64,000 bases of DNA from Membranipora membranacea. Lineage: Eukaryota > Bryozoa > Gymnolaemata > Cheilostomatida > Membraniporidae. This document shows, piece by piece, positions 23,696 to 38,200 of the stretch; within the stretch, counting starts at the first letter, position 1, and each line of letters opens with the position of its first letter. Location: positions 1,009,501 through 1,073,500 of the forward strand of contig OU612070.1 of assembly GCA_914767715.1 (NCBI GenBank), read 5' to 3'. Position numbers and translations under genes: made by a program. Below the pieces are notes generated by a model. That model was given only the letters and a program-made list of their open reading frames with translations, was not told the DNA's origin and made no database searches.

Positions 23696-24969
23696 TAGAG
23701 TTTAATTCCTGCAGGCAGAAGCTGAATTAAACACAATACTTTGTCAGATAGATGAAATCTAAGAGACATGCAGTATTTCACCACGTTGTAATTGTATGTT
23801 TCATTCTACTTTGAATAATAACTTATATGATTTATTCTCCTATCATATCTTATTCTCCATATTTTATTGTTTCATGTGAGCAGCTTTAAGCTTTAGAATT
23901 CTAATATTGAGGAATTATAGTCTCTCAAACTTTGAAGGTGATTGCCGCCAATCGGCATTGGGAATCAACTGGATATCCCGCACTACATCACAGTCACCTT
24001 TCTTTTTTCTTTTCTTTTTATAATGTGTTTTTTGCTTACTATAAAAACTAGAATAAGTATAACTGTATTCAAGGTATATAAAAAAGTTAAAAGACAATGT
24101 TCTCAAGCCTGTTCTGTGCGGTTTAGTACAGTACTATATGGGCACTGTCATACAGCTACGCAAAAACCATCAAATTCATATTACTGTTCAGTATTTAAGT
24201 AATACATCATGCCACTAATAGGATGAAATGCTTACAGTATGTAGAAAAGCAGGTGTCATAATTTTAGTAAATATGAAGCACTTGAATAGTTGATTAATTT
24301 AATCCATTAATTCTCCACAAAAACCTAATGGATCAGGTAACAGTATATCAAACTAATATATGGGTGAACCAGTGTATCATATATCAATCATTATACCAGT
24401 AAGTCTCAAGGTCAATAGCCGTAACTTCATAACAGGGTTGTCATGGTAACACTGTTGACCGTCCGATACGCTGGGATTCGTTTTGGAATATGATATAAGT
24501 CTTCAATCCTGAGTTCATCATATATATACCGGGAGTATTAGCAGCTAGTGTAAATATTAACACTGCTTGATGCCCGGACCTGAAGGGTCAAGAGCTCAAT
24601 CCTTCAGCTAGAGTTTTATTGAGTCCATTGGTTGTTTCCTGCAGGTGACAGCATTTTCTACACTGCTTTATCTTTTGCATTTTGAGTTTGATTGGAGGAT
24701 TGACAAAAACATAATATATATATATTCCATTTTTATTTTTGAGAAGAATAAGTATGTAGGGCTTGTACCAACAAAACAGTGATATCGATAAAATACGGTG
24801 TGGAATAAAATATAGACATGTAATAAAAAATCCAAGAACAATTGACAGATCAAATTACAAATTACACACAAGTACTAATTAGCAGAAAAACATTACGCAA
24901 TTTAATACACAAAAGCTGGGAAAAGAAAAGTTGGAACAATGCAGCAGTAGGATAGAAAGAAATGGTCGT
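23696..24969. other. No gene seen
   Basis: Intergenic AT-rich DNA between the PAN-GON gene and the GST gene; short frames only, no recognised repeat family. Confidence 0.45.
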
Positions 24970-24974
24970 AACTG

Positions 24975-25330
24975 TCTATTTATTTATTTATCTATTTATT
25001 TGGGTAGTTTGAGGAGGTTGCACATGGCGGCATTTTGCAAAGAAACAACGGATTGACACAGCTTAGTATGATTGGATAATTCATTAAACTTCCGAGCACC
25101 GAGATTACTTAGAGCAAACCTAAAATTTTCCTTGGATAGTCTAAACCCAGAACTTTTAGCAAGCCAAGTCTCACTTGTTAATTTTTAAATTGAAATCAAA
25201 TATTGGGACTAAACTATTAACAATTTTATAAAACACAAAGTTAAAAAGGGATGTTGTAGTTGTAAGAGCGTTTTTGTTAGAACTGTCAGAGTCTATAACT
25301 TTCAAACATTAATTCTCAATTTTTAAGAAT
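24975..25330 (-). mobile_element. LINE 3'-end remnant with AAATAAAT tail
   Basis: Read on the minus strand, a decayed frame gives SGFRLSKENFRFALSNLGA then RKFNELSNH and LLKLPK-stop, matching the C-terminal end of CR1-like ORF2 proteins (FxYxGxxxWNxLP...). It ends in an AAATAAATAGATAAATAAAT tail at 24975-25002. No RT core remains. Confidence 0.6.
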
Positions 25331-26292
25331 TCTTTTTTTAAATTATCACATAACATAATATATTTATCTGATTATTCTTGAGAGAACAGACTGGTAAACG
25401 TCAGTTTGAATCGCTTCATGTCGTTTAAAATCAATAAGATCGAGTTACTCTTCTCAGATAACTTGAACATTTACAAAATGATCATGCACAGAACTTAATT
25501 GGGATGCCACTGTACTATGATCTTTGACACCAGAACGATAGTTGGCGGTGGCATACTATGTATTAATGTAATGAGAGGGTTGTTGATAACAAAATACTAC
25601 TCTACTGAACAAAATTTGAGCACCTGAAATCATATTATAATATTATTCATTCCTCCTGAGTAGTAAGTCCTTTCATGGGAGATTAATTGTGATCAATGAA
25701 CTCCCTCTTAATCTTCTTGGGGAAGAGGGAGTTCATTGTTGTGATAATCATAAGCATATATAATTCAATAAATATAAATAAAAATGATGTAAAATACAAT
25801 ATGTTCATATTTTTATTGTGACATTATACATCAATATAAGGCAAGTTACTTTTTGAAAATTGGCAACATGAGCCAGGCATATGCTATTGAGTTTTAAAAC
25901 ATCATCAGTTGGGAGTTGTCACATGTCACCTCAAGGGAAGATAACTCTGTTGTTGAAAGGGGGCAGATGGGATACCTTTTCAAATAACTCTGGTCAAAAG
26001 GAAGACAACTCTAATTTATTTATTTTCTCAAGAAAGTCCTTGACCCTGTATAGAAAATTGTTACATGATAACACCGCGCACAGGTAAAAGTTGAATGGAT
26101 TGTTCATCGTGACAGTTGCTTACTAACTGTTTAGATTTAGGAGCCATATGATGCAGAAAACAAAATAAGTTGCTTATCCCAATCATTCTTGATATTGAAC
26201 TTGCTCCTGTAAGAGTCATATCTACATCAATCGAGTACTCTATCACATAGCAGTTACACCAGCGATAGAGCTCTATTCCCTGACTCATCAAT
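25331..26292. other. No gene seen; hairpin at 25696-25738
   Basis: Upstream flank of the GST gene. A perfect 15-bp stem, AATGAACTCCCTCTT with its complement AAGAGGGAGTTCATT around a 13-base loop, lies at 25696-25738. No TATA box or other clear promoter element was identified. Confidence 0.5.
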
Positions 26293-29200
26293 ATGGCACA
26301 AGTGAGTAGTATATCATTGGATTGGTGCTAGGTTACTGAGACATTACTTACTAACTGCTGAATTTCTTTACTCCACCTTCAATAATAAAGGGTCAACTAC
26401 TATTCATTAATTGATAAAGGAAAAAAAGGATTATGGATCCAAATAATTAGAGTCACTCTCTAACTCCTTGATTTTGCTGTCATTTGCTAGGTTAAAAAAC
26501 AATTTGACTACCACAGACTTAGACATGCATTACTGCAGAAAAAGTCCAGTTCTGGGAATGGGCAGTAGAGTAGAGTAGCCAATTAATTCAATGAGAAAAT
26601 CATAGTAGAGGGTTTTTTGGTGCTGCCCATATTGTGTGATAAGACACATTTTTTCTTTTTAGTCCAATCCTACACTCATACAACATCATGAGGTATGACG
26701 GGTGATGTAAGACATGTGATAGGTGCAATGCCCGACATATCGCCAGTAGACTGAGCTATAATATATTGTACCCTGCATGGTGGTGTTCTCAATCAATGAT
26801 TGAGCAGATCACACTGTCCTCTGTCTACTGTGCCCATGTCAGCATGGCAGTATTCTAGTGTTCTCCGCTAATTTAGGCCAAGTAGTTTTGGATGGGTGTG
26901 GAAGAATGTCTAGTCTAGTAGACTGGACTTGGCAATCATAATGATATTTTTGATCTTGATTACAATAATGCTATTTGTACATCCCTCCCTTCATTCAGAT
27001 AATGTGTTTCTTTGTTATGCAGCCTGTCCTGTACGGATATTTCCGAAGTGCTGCTTCATGGAGAGTTAGGATAGGTAAGATTACAATGTACATAAAAATA
27101 ATTGTAAAGGTTTCAACTCATGAGTTGAAGATGCAGTGTAGATGATAATCTACAGCTCAGGGCTCAGGCCCAAATGGGAATAACTGACGTCCATGCAAGA
27201 AGATCTCTTCGCACAAGTTCGGTCTTTCTAGTGAGACTGAAATGGCTGAAGCTTTGACATAGAGCTAGTTCCAGAGTCAGCGATAATTGATTACGCAAAT
27301 ACATCTATAACAAAAAATGGTTCAAAAACAGCTAACTATAATTTACTTAGTGCACTGTCGCCAATTTGGATTATCTTGTCAAAATAGGAGATATTGATAT
27401 CTTGTTATGATATTGTAGCATTGGCACTGAAAAGTATTGATTATGAATACAGAGCGGTTCATCTGGTGAAAGATGGAGGGGAACAGGTAAGCTAACTAGC
27501 CACAGCTATCATTCCCTAAGTGAGAAATCCAGAAAGTGTGCACTTAACACAGTGTGCACTGATCAATTCCAGTCAGTTATCTTTGCAACGAAATAGTTGA
27601 ACTGATTTGAGATTAAAATTCCTAGACTGATATATGACCCTACCCGCAATTGGAAAAAGTTAGCTATCAAAATCAAAGTTTAATTCGGTCATTTAACCTT
27701 TGTAATGTCATTTCTGTGGTGGGGCAGACAGACTTGTATCTCAGAGTTGATGTTATATGTCACTGCCTGACTCTCTCATTGAAGTACATACAAGCAATGA
27801 CTTATTTATAATCTTTGATACAAGTGCTACATCCAAATCCTGGTAACCATCATTTTTTTCAAAATATTGGATTGATTGAGAAACAATGTTTGATTATGTT
27901 CCACGAATCCTGCAATTTAAATTTAATCACTAAGTATAATTTTAATATTAAGTTGTTTGCTTCCAGAATTAGGATGTGGTCATTATGATGATGACAACAT
28001 GTTTATATGATGATTGACTTTCCTGACATGTTGAGATGATGATTGACTTTCCTGCCATGTTGAGATGACTGCCACTTTGTAGACAATTCTACATTAAAGT
28101 GGCACACAGCTGTGTCTAGGGGTCAAACTTTTGATGTGTTGCAGACCAAGACCACAAAACTCTTGTCATCACAACCGTGTTATGACCCATCTAATAATAC
28201 CACTCAGTATTTATATGAGATTTACCTTGCCTTGTTTTAGAATAACACTAGTAAAATGATTTATTTTGTTATTTCAGCAGATGCCGTCTCAATTTTGGGA
28301 AACTTACCCAAGTACATATCACTAGGGACTTCTCATTTCAGTTACTTAACAGTGCATCAGAGTTTGTATGCCCAAGGAAAAAAACCAATAATCAATTCTT
28401 GGAATTTTTGTTCACAAAAGTATAAAAAGCTTAAATTTGAGGGTCGTGGTAGTGACCCATGCCGCCACCAAAGGGGTGACAATTGATAGTGAGTGCACCT
28501 GCTTCCTTCAATCAATACAGCTTTGGCACCGTGATTGCTTTTAGGCTAAACTGATGTGTTTTTATTCTCTTTCTAATTTTTGAGGTTTAAAAATTCAAAC
28601 GAATGTCTGCTTTTACTAAATCTACACACACAAAAGGAATACCAGATAATCCGGGACCAGGCCTACAGTTGTAGCAGAGTGTGTATCAGTTTGGAAGATA
28701 AGCTCCACAACAAACCCAATCCTTCCTCAGAGAGCTAGACACTCTTCTCCCATCTTCTTCTCTTATTACTGATTGCTATATTTTATTCTTACAACAGCAC
28801 AAGGCCGAGTACAAGGAGATGAACCCAATGGGCCTAGTTCCTGCCCTGTGTATAGATGATGTCACTCTTACTGACTCCATAGCTATAATGGAATATCTGG
28901 ACGAAACTAAGGAGGGGCAGAAGTTCTTACCTGAGGACCCTGTAACCAAGGCAAAGGTAGGTGTGGTCTTGATCTCTGACTGTGGTAGAATGTATGTCAG
29001 TAGAATATTACAGACTGTTCAATAGAAACCATGCTAAACTCATTACTAGGTAAAAACCTCAAATTTAACCACACTAGAATAATTTAAATATTGAACTTGA
29101 CTATGGAAAATAGGGCTCTGATTGGATCATAATTTTATATTACATTCTGCTGTCAAGGCATCAGAGTGAATCCCAGTTACAGGAATTAATGTCATGTCGA

Positions 29201-32200
29201 TTCTGTAACTGGTATCAAGTCTTGATGAACTAAGTATCCTAATGAACTGTCAAGACTTGATGAACTTTCACCCCATCAAGCAGCACAATCCAATGAATTG
29301 GCCAGTGTAGGCTGAATAATTTTATCCTTACGGATCAGGATTCAAAGGCCTAATTTATGTACAACACTTGTATGCATGCAGGTGAAACAACCCTCTGCAT
29401 TGTAACAAGTCCTGTTGTCGATATCATGTTCCAAAACGACATCCAGAGTGAGAATATATTTAATATTTTCTTTCCCAAAATATATGATTTTCATAATGTG
29501 GTCGAACTTATCAAGTTTTTACTGAAGACCAAAGAAGACAACATTGTATTCATACAGTATGTGAATGATGAAAGTAATTCATAGGCCTATTTGATACCAA
29601 TTAGTACTTGCAAAGAAAACTAAAGCCATCATGCCTTCAATCATAAAGGTACTGTCTGCCAGATAAAATATAATCTTTAATTTGAAATTATATGAACTCT
29701 GTTTAGTCTAGTCCATCGGATTTCGCATATCATGATCCACAGGTAAATGAGACAGTTAGACTCGCATATATGTCCATAGATCGTAGCTGCTCCCCATCAT
29801 AGAATTCTGTATTGCCCGCTCTACTATCTCCGTCTTTTTGAGATAAAACTGGTCACTCTCTTATGCTGCTTGCTCCCTCTTCTTGCGGCGCTCTCTCTTG
29901 TGTTCAGATCCTTGGTTAGAATGAGACTGAATACTCTCTGCATCCATCAAATTCTCCTGGGCTATAAGCTGGCCGTTAGTATTCCTCTAACAAACAAATA
30001 GAAATACAACTTGAGGTAATAAAGTATCTATGCGTCACATCGGCCAATTTTAACTCGACATTGAACAAGTAAAAGATGTGACTTAGTTATCCTCACTGTT
30101 GTTACTGTCGAGTATTACACATTGCGTTAGGTGTTTTACATCACTATGACTTTTGTCTTGAGATATCTCTCATCTTCAGTGGCTGGAGAAAGTCACATAC
30201 CCGCTTAGAGACTTCAGCTGCTATAGACATTCCCCTCTCCTTATGTACAGCCTCCATCCTCTCTAACTCAGACAGAGTGGGGCCACCTTCCTCACTGAAC
30301 AAGTTAATACGCTTGCCTGCGTTACCTGTATCCATTATTGAAGCCGGCGTCTCACCGAACCGATTCTTGCGTTCATAATTTGCTCCTGCCTGTACCAGAA
30401 GACTTGCTGAAAAATTCCATATGTTGAGTTTTTACCAATTAAGATGCGACCTATTGGAACAATTAGCTTGCCACTATAGTTATAAGATGCGTTTAGTGAT
30501 AACCTGTTTGTTGGAATTCAGATTAAAGGAAGTCACCTATCCCTTCTGATATCTTAAAGCTCTTCATAAAACATTATTAAATTCAATATGTTTTCCACAG
30601 CCCACTTTACAGCTTCATCGACCTATAAAAAACAATTGATACTTGGGGCCTATTCTACAAAACATTGATGAAAAAAGTAGTTACCTATAACAAACCATTT
30701 CTCCATACATGCCAAGTGGAGAGCGGTGTTACCAAACTTTGTCTCCATGTCTACGTTTGCGTTAGATTTAAGTAAAACTCGTACAGCTAATCTCTTTCCG
30801 TTGTATACAGCAGCATGTATGGGTGTAACATCATCATTATCCTGTAACCAAAAGTTTCACTCAAAATAAATTTGTATGAAACAGAAGTGTAATAAACTGA
30901 ATCGTTCAAGATAGATAACATCAATTTCAGGCTATATTTGCAATTGCCTCACCTCTTAATTAATCCTTCCTGCGGGAGTGTTAAAATATTGGAATCTAAA
31001 AAAATCAAAACTTTCTTAATTTTATTTTTCTCAGTTCATGATTAATTGAGTTGCCTTCACTTACTTGGATGTTTACTTTGGCTCCGTGAGTGATAAGAAG
31101 ACTAAGAACCTCAGTATGGCCATACAATGCTGCACAGTGTATAGGTGCACGTCCCCTCTTAGTTCTTATATTTGGATCCGCACCGTTTGCTGAAAGGATT
31201 GGAAAAAAGCCATTTATTACATTCAACAATTTGATGCATATTAAAGATGCTTCCTCTTGACACCATATAAAACTATTGGCAAACAATAATGTAGACTGTA
31301 TGTGCACTTTAATATTGCGATGATTAAAAATCAGAAGGCAGAATCATCGTTATGGTTTGGAAAAAACTGTTATTGAATTTTTTCCCCGGGCAAAATATCA
31401 CACCTGACAGTGTAGTTAGCACCAATATTAGATATGCATGACTTACTAAGTAGATGTTTAACGGCATCAGCTTGACCTTTATATGCTGCCTTACGAAGTG
31501 GTGTGCTTCCTGTTATATCCTGTACATTTACTTTGGCTCCGTAAGTTAGGAGTTGTCTGATCAGGTCTGTTTTATTGTGCCATGCAGCATTATGCATCGG
31601 TGTGTATCCATCCACATCTTGTAAGTTTGGGTTAGCGCCACTCTTTGCTAATATGGCAGCGACAGTGGACAAACCTGGTGAAGATGATAAGTATGGGGCA
31701 ATCATCAACTGACTCATCCTTTAAAGGTGATAATATTTAGAAGAGATATGACAGCAGCATATACGACAAAGTAGCCAACAACTTACTGTATTTCGCTTAG
31801 GCTGTAAGGTTTTAAGTGGTTTAGGCCGATAGTAAGTGAACATACCTGCCACTGTTGCTATATATAATGGGGTGCTGCCTTGACGAAATTTGGAGACATA
31901 ATCAAATGACTCCAGGTATAAATCTAATGGCTGTGAAGTCTTTCTATTAACATCAAAACCGTAGCGTAACAGGACATCGACAACTACCGCATTGTCCCTG
32001 TAAATATGGATATGGTTTACAATGATACTCTACCGAGATGCTCTGCTTCAATAGGAGCTCATTTTAGGGCTCATTTAGAAGGTGCAGTTGCCTCGAAAAC
32101 AAAACTTATGCACAAAACGTAATGGCTATGGGCCTATGACCTGCTATCATTAAAATGTAAGATAGTGATGAATGTCTTGAGATACCAGATGTTAGTTTGT

Positions 32201-35200
32201 GACATCACTTACCTACTGCAGGCGTAGTGTAGCAGAGTGCACCCTCTGACATCAGCGTTTCTTATATTCTCGATATTCTGACCTTCTGACCTGAGGATGT
32301 TTTCTAGTTCATGGTCATTCTCGTTATTAACAGCATCTAAGAGCCGCTCTGTAACGGGGTCTCGTAACTCTCCCTACAACAATCAGAATGGCCTCTTCAA
32401 ATACATGGATTCTCTAAAAACTGCTCCAATAAGGTGACTGGCAGAAGACAAACATGAGTACAAGTTTCATGAAATGTTTCACCATTTATGATAGGTCCGA
32501 GCTCTGTCCCCTAGAGACAGTCTCACTGAACAATGACATACAAATGTAATAGTATCTCATTATTAATGATTTTTGTCTTAGCCTGGTCAGCTGTCAATGT
32601 TGAGCCCTTGTTTGTTGTCCTAAAGTGATCCCAGTCCGAATTCAATGCATCAAGATACTCCGAAAATGAATGTAAAAGGCAATCAACAAAGATATATATG
32701 CTGAATGCAAAGTGTTGTACAATTTTAATTGGGGTTTGGTACTTTTTTAACTGAATGCCCACTGATAGATGCAAGTCTAGTGGTCAAACAGCACTCTTTC
32801 ATTTAAAACTTTCTTAGTTCCATTGCCATTCTGAAAGTGATTTTTAAAATGTGCCAAGAAGAGAAAATTAACTAAACAATGTTACCCAGTGTCGACTAAC
32901 CAGTTTGTTCGTTTTGCAATACCTCAACATAAAATTAGAGCATAATATGTCAGTGTGGCTGGCTGCTTTCAGAGGGGGGGGGAGGGATACAGTGCTGACC
33001 GGGATTTGATGCGCTATTTGGGATATTATGAAGAGAAATATGCTTATTACAAGACCATAACGCTTTTATAAATTGTAAATTTGTAAATTGCCGTAAAGAG
33101 AATTTGTGATGATAATGTGCTATGAGATACCAGCAGCTTAATCAATACAGGGTTATGAACGGCTCAGGATAATTATAACATCATTCTGGATATTATTGAC
33201 AATTATACAAATGTAATTGATATAATGGTGGACTGTCTGGGATCTTTTTCCAAACTGTCATACCATTGAAATCAATAGAAAATGTTTCTGTCAACAGTAC
33301 TTTGATGACCTTCGAGGACGAGGCAGTTTTAAGTATCAGTGTGGTTGTATGTTATAATATCTTCAAGTTTTGGACACCCAGGCTTACTGTAATATTTTTA
33401 CCAGAGATGTCAGATAATAACCATAGTCACTGGTTTTACAGCTGTTCCATTTAGCTACACCTAAATCATCTCTGATATTAAATGGGAGACGACTTCTACC
33501 ACAATTTCCAACGATGGTTAGCCAAAACCTATCACACTTTCAGCCAAATATGCTTCTGAACTTATTAACCGTGACGAAGAAAAGCAGATCTACGGTTTAT
33601 TTTATCTAGCCCTCAAACTACCTCAATAAAACAATGTACTTATATGGACTTATATGTCGGTTGGTATCACCTGTTTCTCAATCCATTTCCAGTAGTACTT
33701 GTGAGGTAGAACTTGAGCAGAGTGTTCGGTGCTAAGCTTTCTGATGCTGCTACTTAGCCGACTGTTCCACGAGTCAGTGCTGGACTGAGGCTTACATCGA
33801 CGTATTCTACACAAACTCGTCGACTCGTTTGACTCTCCCGAGTGCTGCCGTGGACTTGCTGATCGCCGGCGCAGCATTGTGTGTATCCGCTTGATTCCTT
33901 TATAAATGCCGTTTTGAGCTTTGAGAATAAATATCTTTCTTACTTTTGTTCCGCATAGGATGCTGCTTTGCTGACGGGTGTTGGCGGCTGCTATTTATTT
34001 TTAACTTGAACTCTGTGAAATGTTGTGATGCAAAGATCAGGTAGAAATCTCACTTCTCATTAATCCATCTCATAACAAAGCTGCTGCTGGTTATTAATTT
34101 CAGTAAAGTTAATAACTGACCATTGTGAGGTGAGTGCTCTTTGGATTGTCACCAGCTATGACACCTGTTGTGGAAGCTAGAGCAGGTACTTGTCACGGCA
34201 GCTAGAGCAGATACTTGTCGCGGCAGCTAGAGCAGGTTCTCTCAGCTCACTCTTCCTCGTTGACTGGCCACTGAGAATCGAGGACACAGTTCCAGGCTCC
34301 AAATAATTAACCAGATCACGATGTGTAATAGTTTTACTTGTCACCTTCTAACTGAGTAACTAACTGGTACGATATAGATTGAGGTTATTTAAAGATCAGT
34401 ACTGTTCTCATCTTGAGAGGTTTGTTGTTTGGAAGCGGGCATTGATCTAGTATGACGATAGTGTCAAATGCTGCATTATCTATCTAATTCCATAGATTTC
34501 TATAGTGCCAAACTGTCATTTCCACTATGTTAGCATAGAAGCTATTTTTTCCCCTGTCCGCATTGATTTTGTGTCAGTTGGTTAATTAATATTTTTGAGA
34601 CCAAGTACTTATCTGAATGGAAATTCTCTCTGTTATTCTGTCTGTCTGTTAGTCCCATAAACTTCTTGAACTTCAACATCGATAACTTTAATATCCCATG
34701 TATATAATTTGTATATAATTTTTCACCATGAATTACTTTAATGTATAATGCATATAATTTTAATCAAATGTAATGACTAGCTCGGTATCAGTAATGAATG
34801 CTGTCACGACATAAAGGCATTTGTTTCTGCTGCAGCTACCGCTCAGCTATATGAATGAGAGAATGTTATTGTTTTAAGAAAGGTTTCAATGAATTTATTG
34901 AAAAGAGTTTGTAGGTTTGCCCTTTTGTTTTGTTTGTGTAAGCACCGGAGAACATTACCCTATGACTGGGTGGAACTTCACAGACTTGTTCAGTCCTTTC
35001 AGCTCATGTTCTAAATTTAAATTAATCTTCGATTCAATAGTGTTGTTGATTTGATACGAGTATCATGATATCGTGTGTATTAATCTCTCTTGATAGTAAT
35101 GGATTAATTTTCAATATGTTATATTAAGCACAGTTTATTCAATCTATTCTCTCTAAAGACTCGGCCTGCATGATGCTCTGTCCTCAACGCAATCCAAACG

Positions 35201-38200
35201 TTACACAATTTTAGACTTGCGCTGAACCGAGAGCCACTGGACCAAGAACGAATGCTGATTATTGTCAAGTTGCCAACCAACAAAAGCCCCAAATACATGT
35301 TATGTGTTGAAAGCCCACTAATATACCTGAGCCTACCTGCTGATCAGAGTCATGGCTCTCCACGGATTCGTCAGCGTACAGAATACGCTGATTCTTCACC
35401 GGTCTCTTGGCGCGAGATATCCTGTTGGAAATTTTACGCATCACAGTGGCCATTTAATCCAGCGCCAATGCTGCCTATCGCTGATTTACGAAATGTGATG
35501 TAGCACTCTCCCACCCACTAAACACTTTGCTCTCACCCGATAATTGAACTGTTATCGGGGATTATTATGTGGCCATAATAGCAATTTAACATCCCTGATA
35601 TTTGGCTAGTGCCTGTTAGTTAGGTTTAGCTCGTCTGCGTTGGAAGGCAGTGTCGATGATGACCTTTAATTACAATGTTGGGATGGGTTGTATGTATATT
35701 TGTTTCTCTCAACACTAGACCATGTTTTATGGCAGATTATTATTCTCATAAAACTATCCTGTACATCACAAGGTTAAATCTGCTGAGCGTTTACAGATTG
35801 CGGATATATATGTAATAACACACAAGTATTTATGATCTAGGTATTCCACTTTTATCTTAAACCAGTTATGTATCATTGTCAAAAAGTTAAACCTCCTAAT
35901 AAATGTAGCCTTGTATGATACTGGGTTACATTGATAGGGATGAATGGATGCACTAAACTTTCTTTGTTTGCACTGTTTCTTCCTAGCGTTAAAATAGACA
36001 AGGTTTACATACATCTCTGGTATTTGTAACCACTTGAGTTACCTGCCCTTGATCACTAAGAAGACAACTACTGTAAATATAATGATTTTGCAGGTTTTTT
36101 CTATGACTTTTACTTACAGCTTGGAAAGCTTGCATATGTTTGTAATTGTGACTGGCAGATATTCGTATTCCCTGATCAGCTCCTCCAATGTCTGTTAGAG
36201 CATAAGTAACTTCAGTGGCAGGAAATGATTCCCTTGCCTTCTTGCTGCGCTTTTTGTCAGAAGTGTGACTAGCATCTACAGTTTCATCATCATCATCATT
36301 AACTGATAGAGCTCAATCAAGAGGAGATTCCATAGCACTGATATCATGATATCACCATATATATAAAATACATCTCTAGTTTACTCAATTCACTTATCTA
36401 ACAAAACTTCTAGAACTTTTCTTTTGCATTTCATGGCAAAGCATTTAACTGAATGATTCTTACTACTGATGCTTTGTATGAGAATCATACCAGTTTTATT
36501 CCTCATGTCTACAGTGAATTCAGGCGTCGGACTTCTGTCGCTCAGAGTCAGACAGGGATCCGAGAGTGAAGATTCTACCTTGGTTAGTACTCCTTTTTCA
36601 GCAGTGTTACCAGAGATGACTTTATCAGATTCTGCCGGTCTAATTATCCTTGTGTAACTGTTTGTGACTGGGTTCTTGAAAATGTGTTTGTTAGGAGAAA
36701 TCCTTTCTCCCATGCTAAGATTAAATCTCCATCAGATGTCAGCTGTACTGTTGTAACAGGCTTGGAAATAATGATGATCACTGCTGTGTTAGCGTTCCGT
36801 AAATGAAATAAGCTTAGTGATTGTTATCCGGACTTTTCTATCTGTCAGCGTGTATTTCGAGTTTGTTGGATACTGTGTCAAAGATTATAAATACAGTCAT
36901 TGACTGCGTTGTATACAGTTTACTTAGCCTAAGACTCCTGATGCATGACCTTTATATTTGTGGTTTTTTTATGTGCACAGAAAAAGGACTGGCAATCTCA
37001 TGTCTCTGCACTCTCGGATCTCTTGTAACATTGTAATATATCAAACCAGCCAATTGTCATCAATGATGGATTACACCACAAATTGATGTGCTTGGTGTAG
37101 TTTAAGTGCTCAAACTGTGCAAGATGCTGGTAGAGGCATTTCATTATCAACCACTTTCTCCCCTCCGTTTAAGTATATACCCATATAGTGCCACAGTTAT
37201 GCCCCCCCCCCCCCCCATGTAAAAGAGGATAGGGGAAGGCGGGGCACGTTGAGCCATGGGGCACGTTGATCCACCCCACTTTTTTCAAATATCATTTTAT
37301 GTTTTGAGTTTTCCCCTCCATCAGAGGTCATGTGACCAAGGGCACCCTTTTTGAGCAGACAAAAATAAAGATAGCTACTAAGGGAAGATAATTATTTAGT
37401 TTTTCATCGTTTTTATCGTAAAAAGTAAATAATGCGCTAATCGACGGATATTTCATCTATTCTCAACAGGGCGTGACTGAGAATTTGCAACTTTTATTAT
37501 GTGATAACATCATATTTAGTCTCAATTTCACATAATCTAAACTTATCTCTGATGGAGAGATTTTGTTAAACTTGAGTTGAAAGTGAAAAACAGGCTGTTG
37601 GGGCATGTTGAGCCATGCCCGATGGGGCACGTTGAGCCATGCCCGATGGGGCACGTTGAGCCATGCCCGATGGGGCACGTTGAGCCATGCCCTGCAGTAT
37701 ATGAATGTTATATGATGAAAGTGTATATGAAGTATATGTACACGAAAACAGAAACATTGTAATTGATGTTTCTTTAATGAGGTTAGCAATTACTCTTGAG
37801 TTCACTTTTCCCTTCACTTATCATCAAGTTTGCCGTGTGCAAATTTTCCTCTACCGCAAATGTTTCGGAGATTTATTTTGTGTTGCGAATTATATTTTAT
37901 AGTTCAATTGAGTGAAAAACTGCGCTGTTGCAATGAATTAGGTTGCTTTTCTTTATTTCTTATGGTTGCAATGAATTAAAAAGTTGTGTCCAGCAAAGAG
38001 ATGACCATAACAGAGTGGCTCAACGTACCACATACAAAATGCGGACCCGGCTCAACGTGCCCCGTGCTTGGGGCACGTTGAGCCGCTTTCCAATTTTTTT
38101 TGAAACAGCAGTATTTCCTTTTCTTGCTGCAGTAGGTTCCTGACATCACTCATGTTGATGGAAGATATGAAGACCTATTTCAGTGCCAATTTTTGTTAAT

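Noticed and set aside
28256-28486. 76-codon plus-strand frame between GSTZ1 exons 3 and 4
   Set aside because: Would not fit GSTZ1 (the exon 3 to 4 junction is already complete and conserved) and matches nothing.
37463-37817. Repetitive frames with HRAWLNVP / APSGMAQR repeats
   Set aside because: They are translations of the 24-bp tandem DNA repeat in three frames, not a protein-coding repeat.
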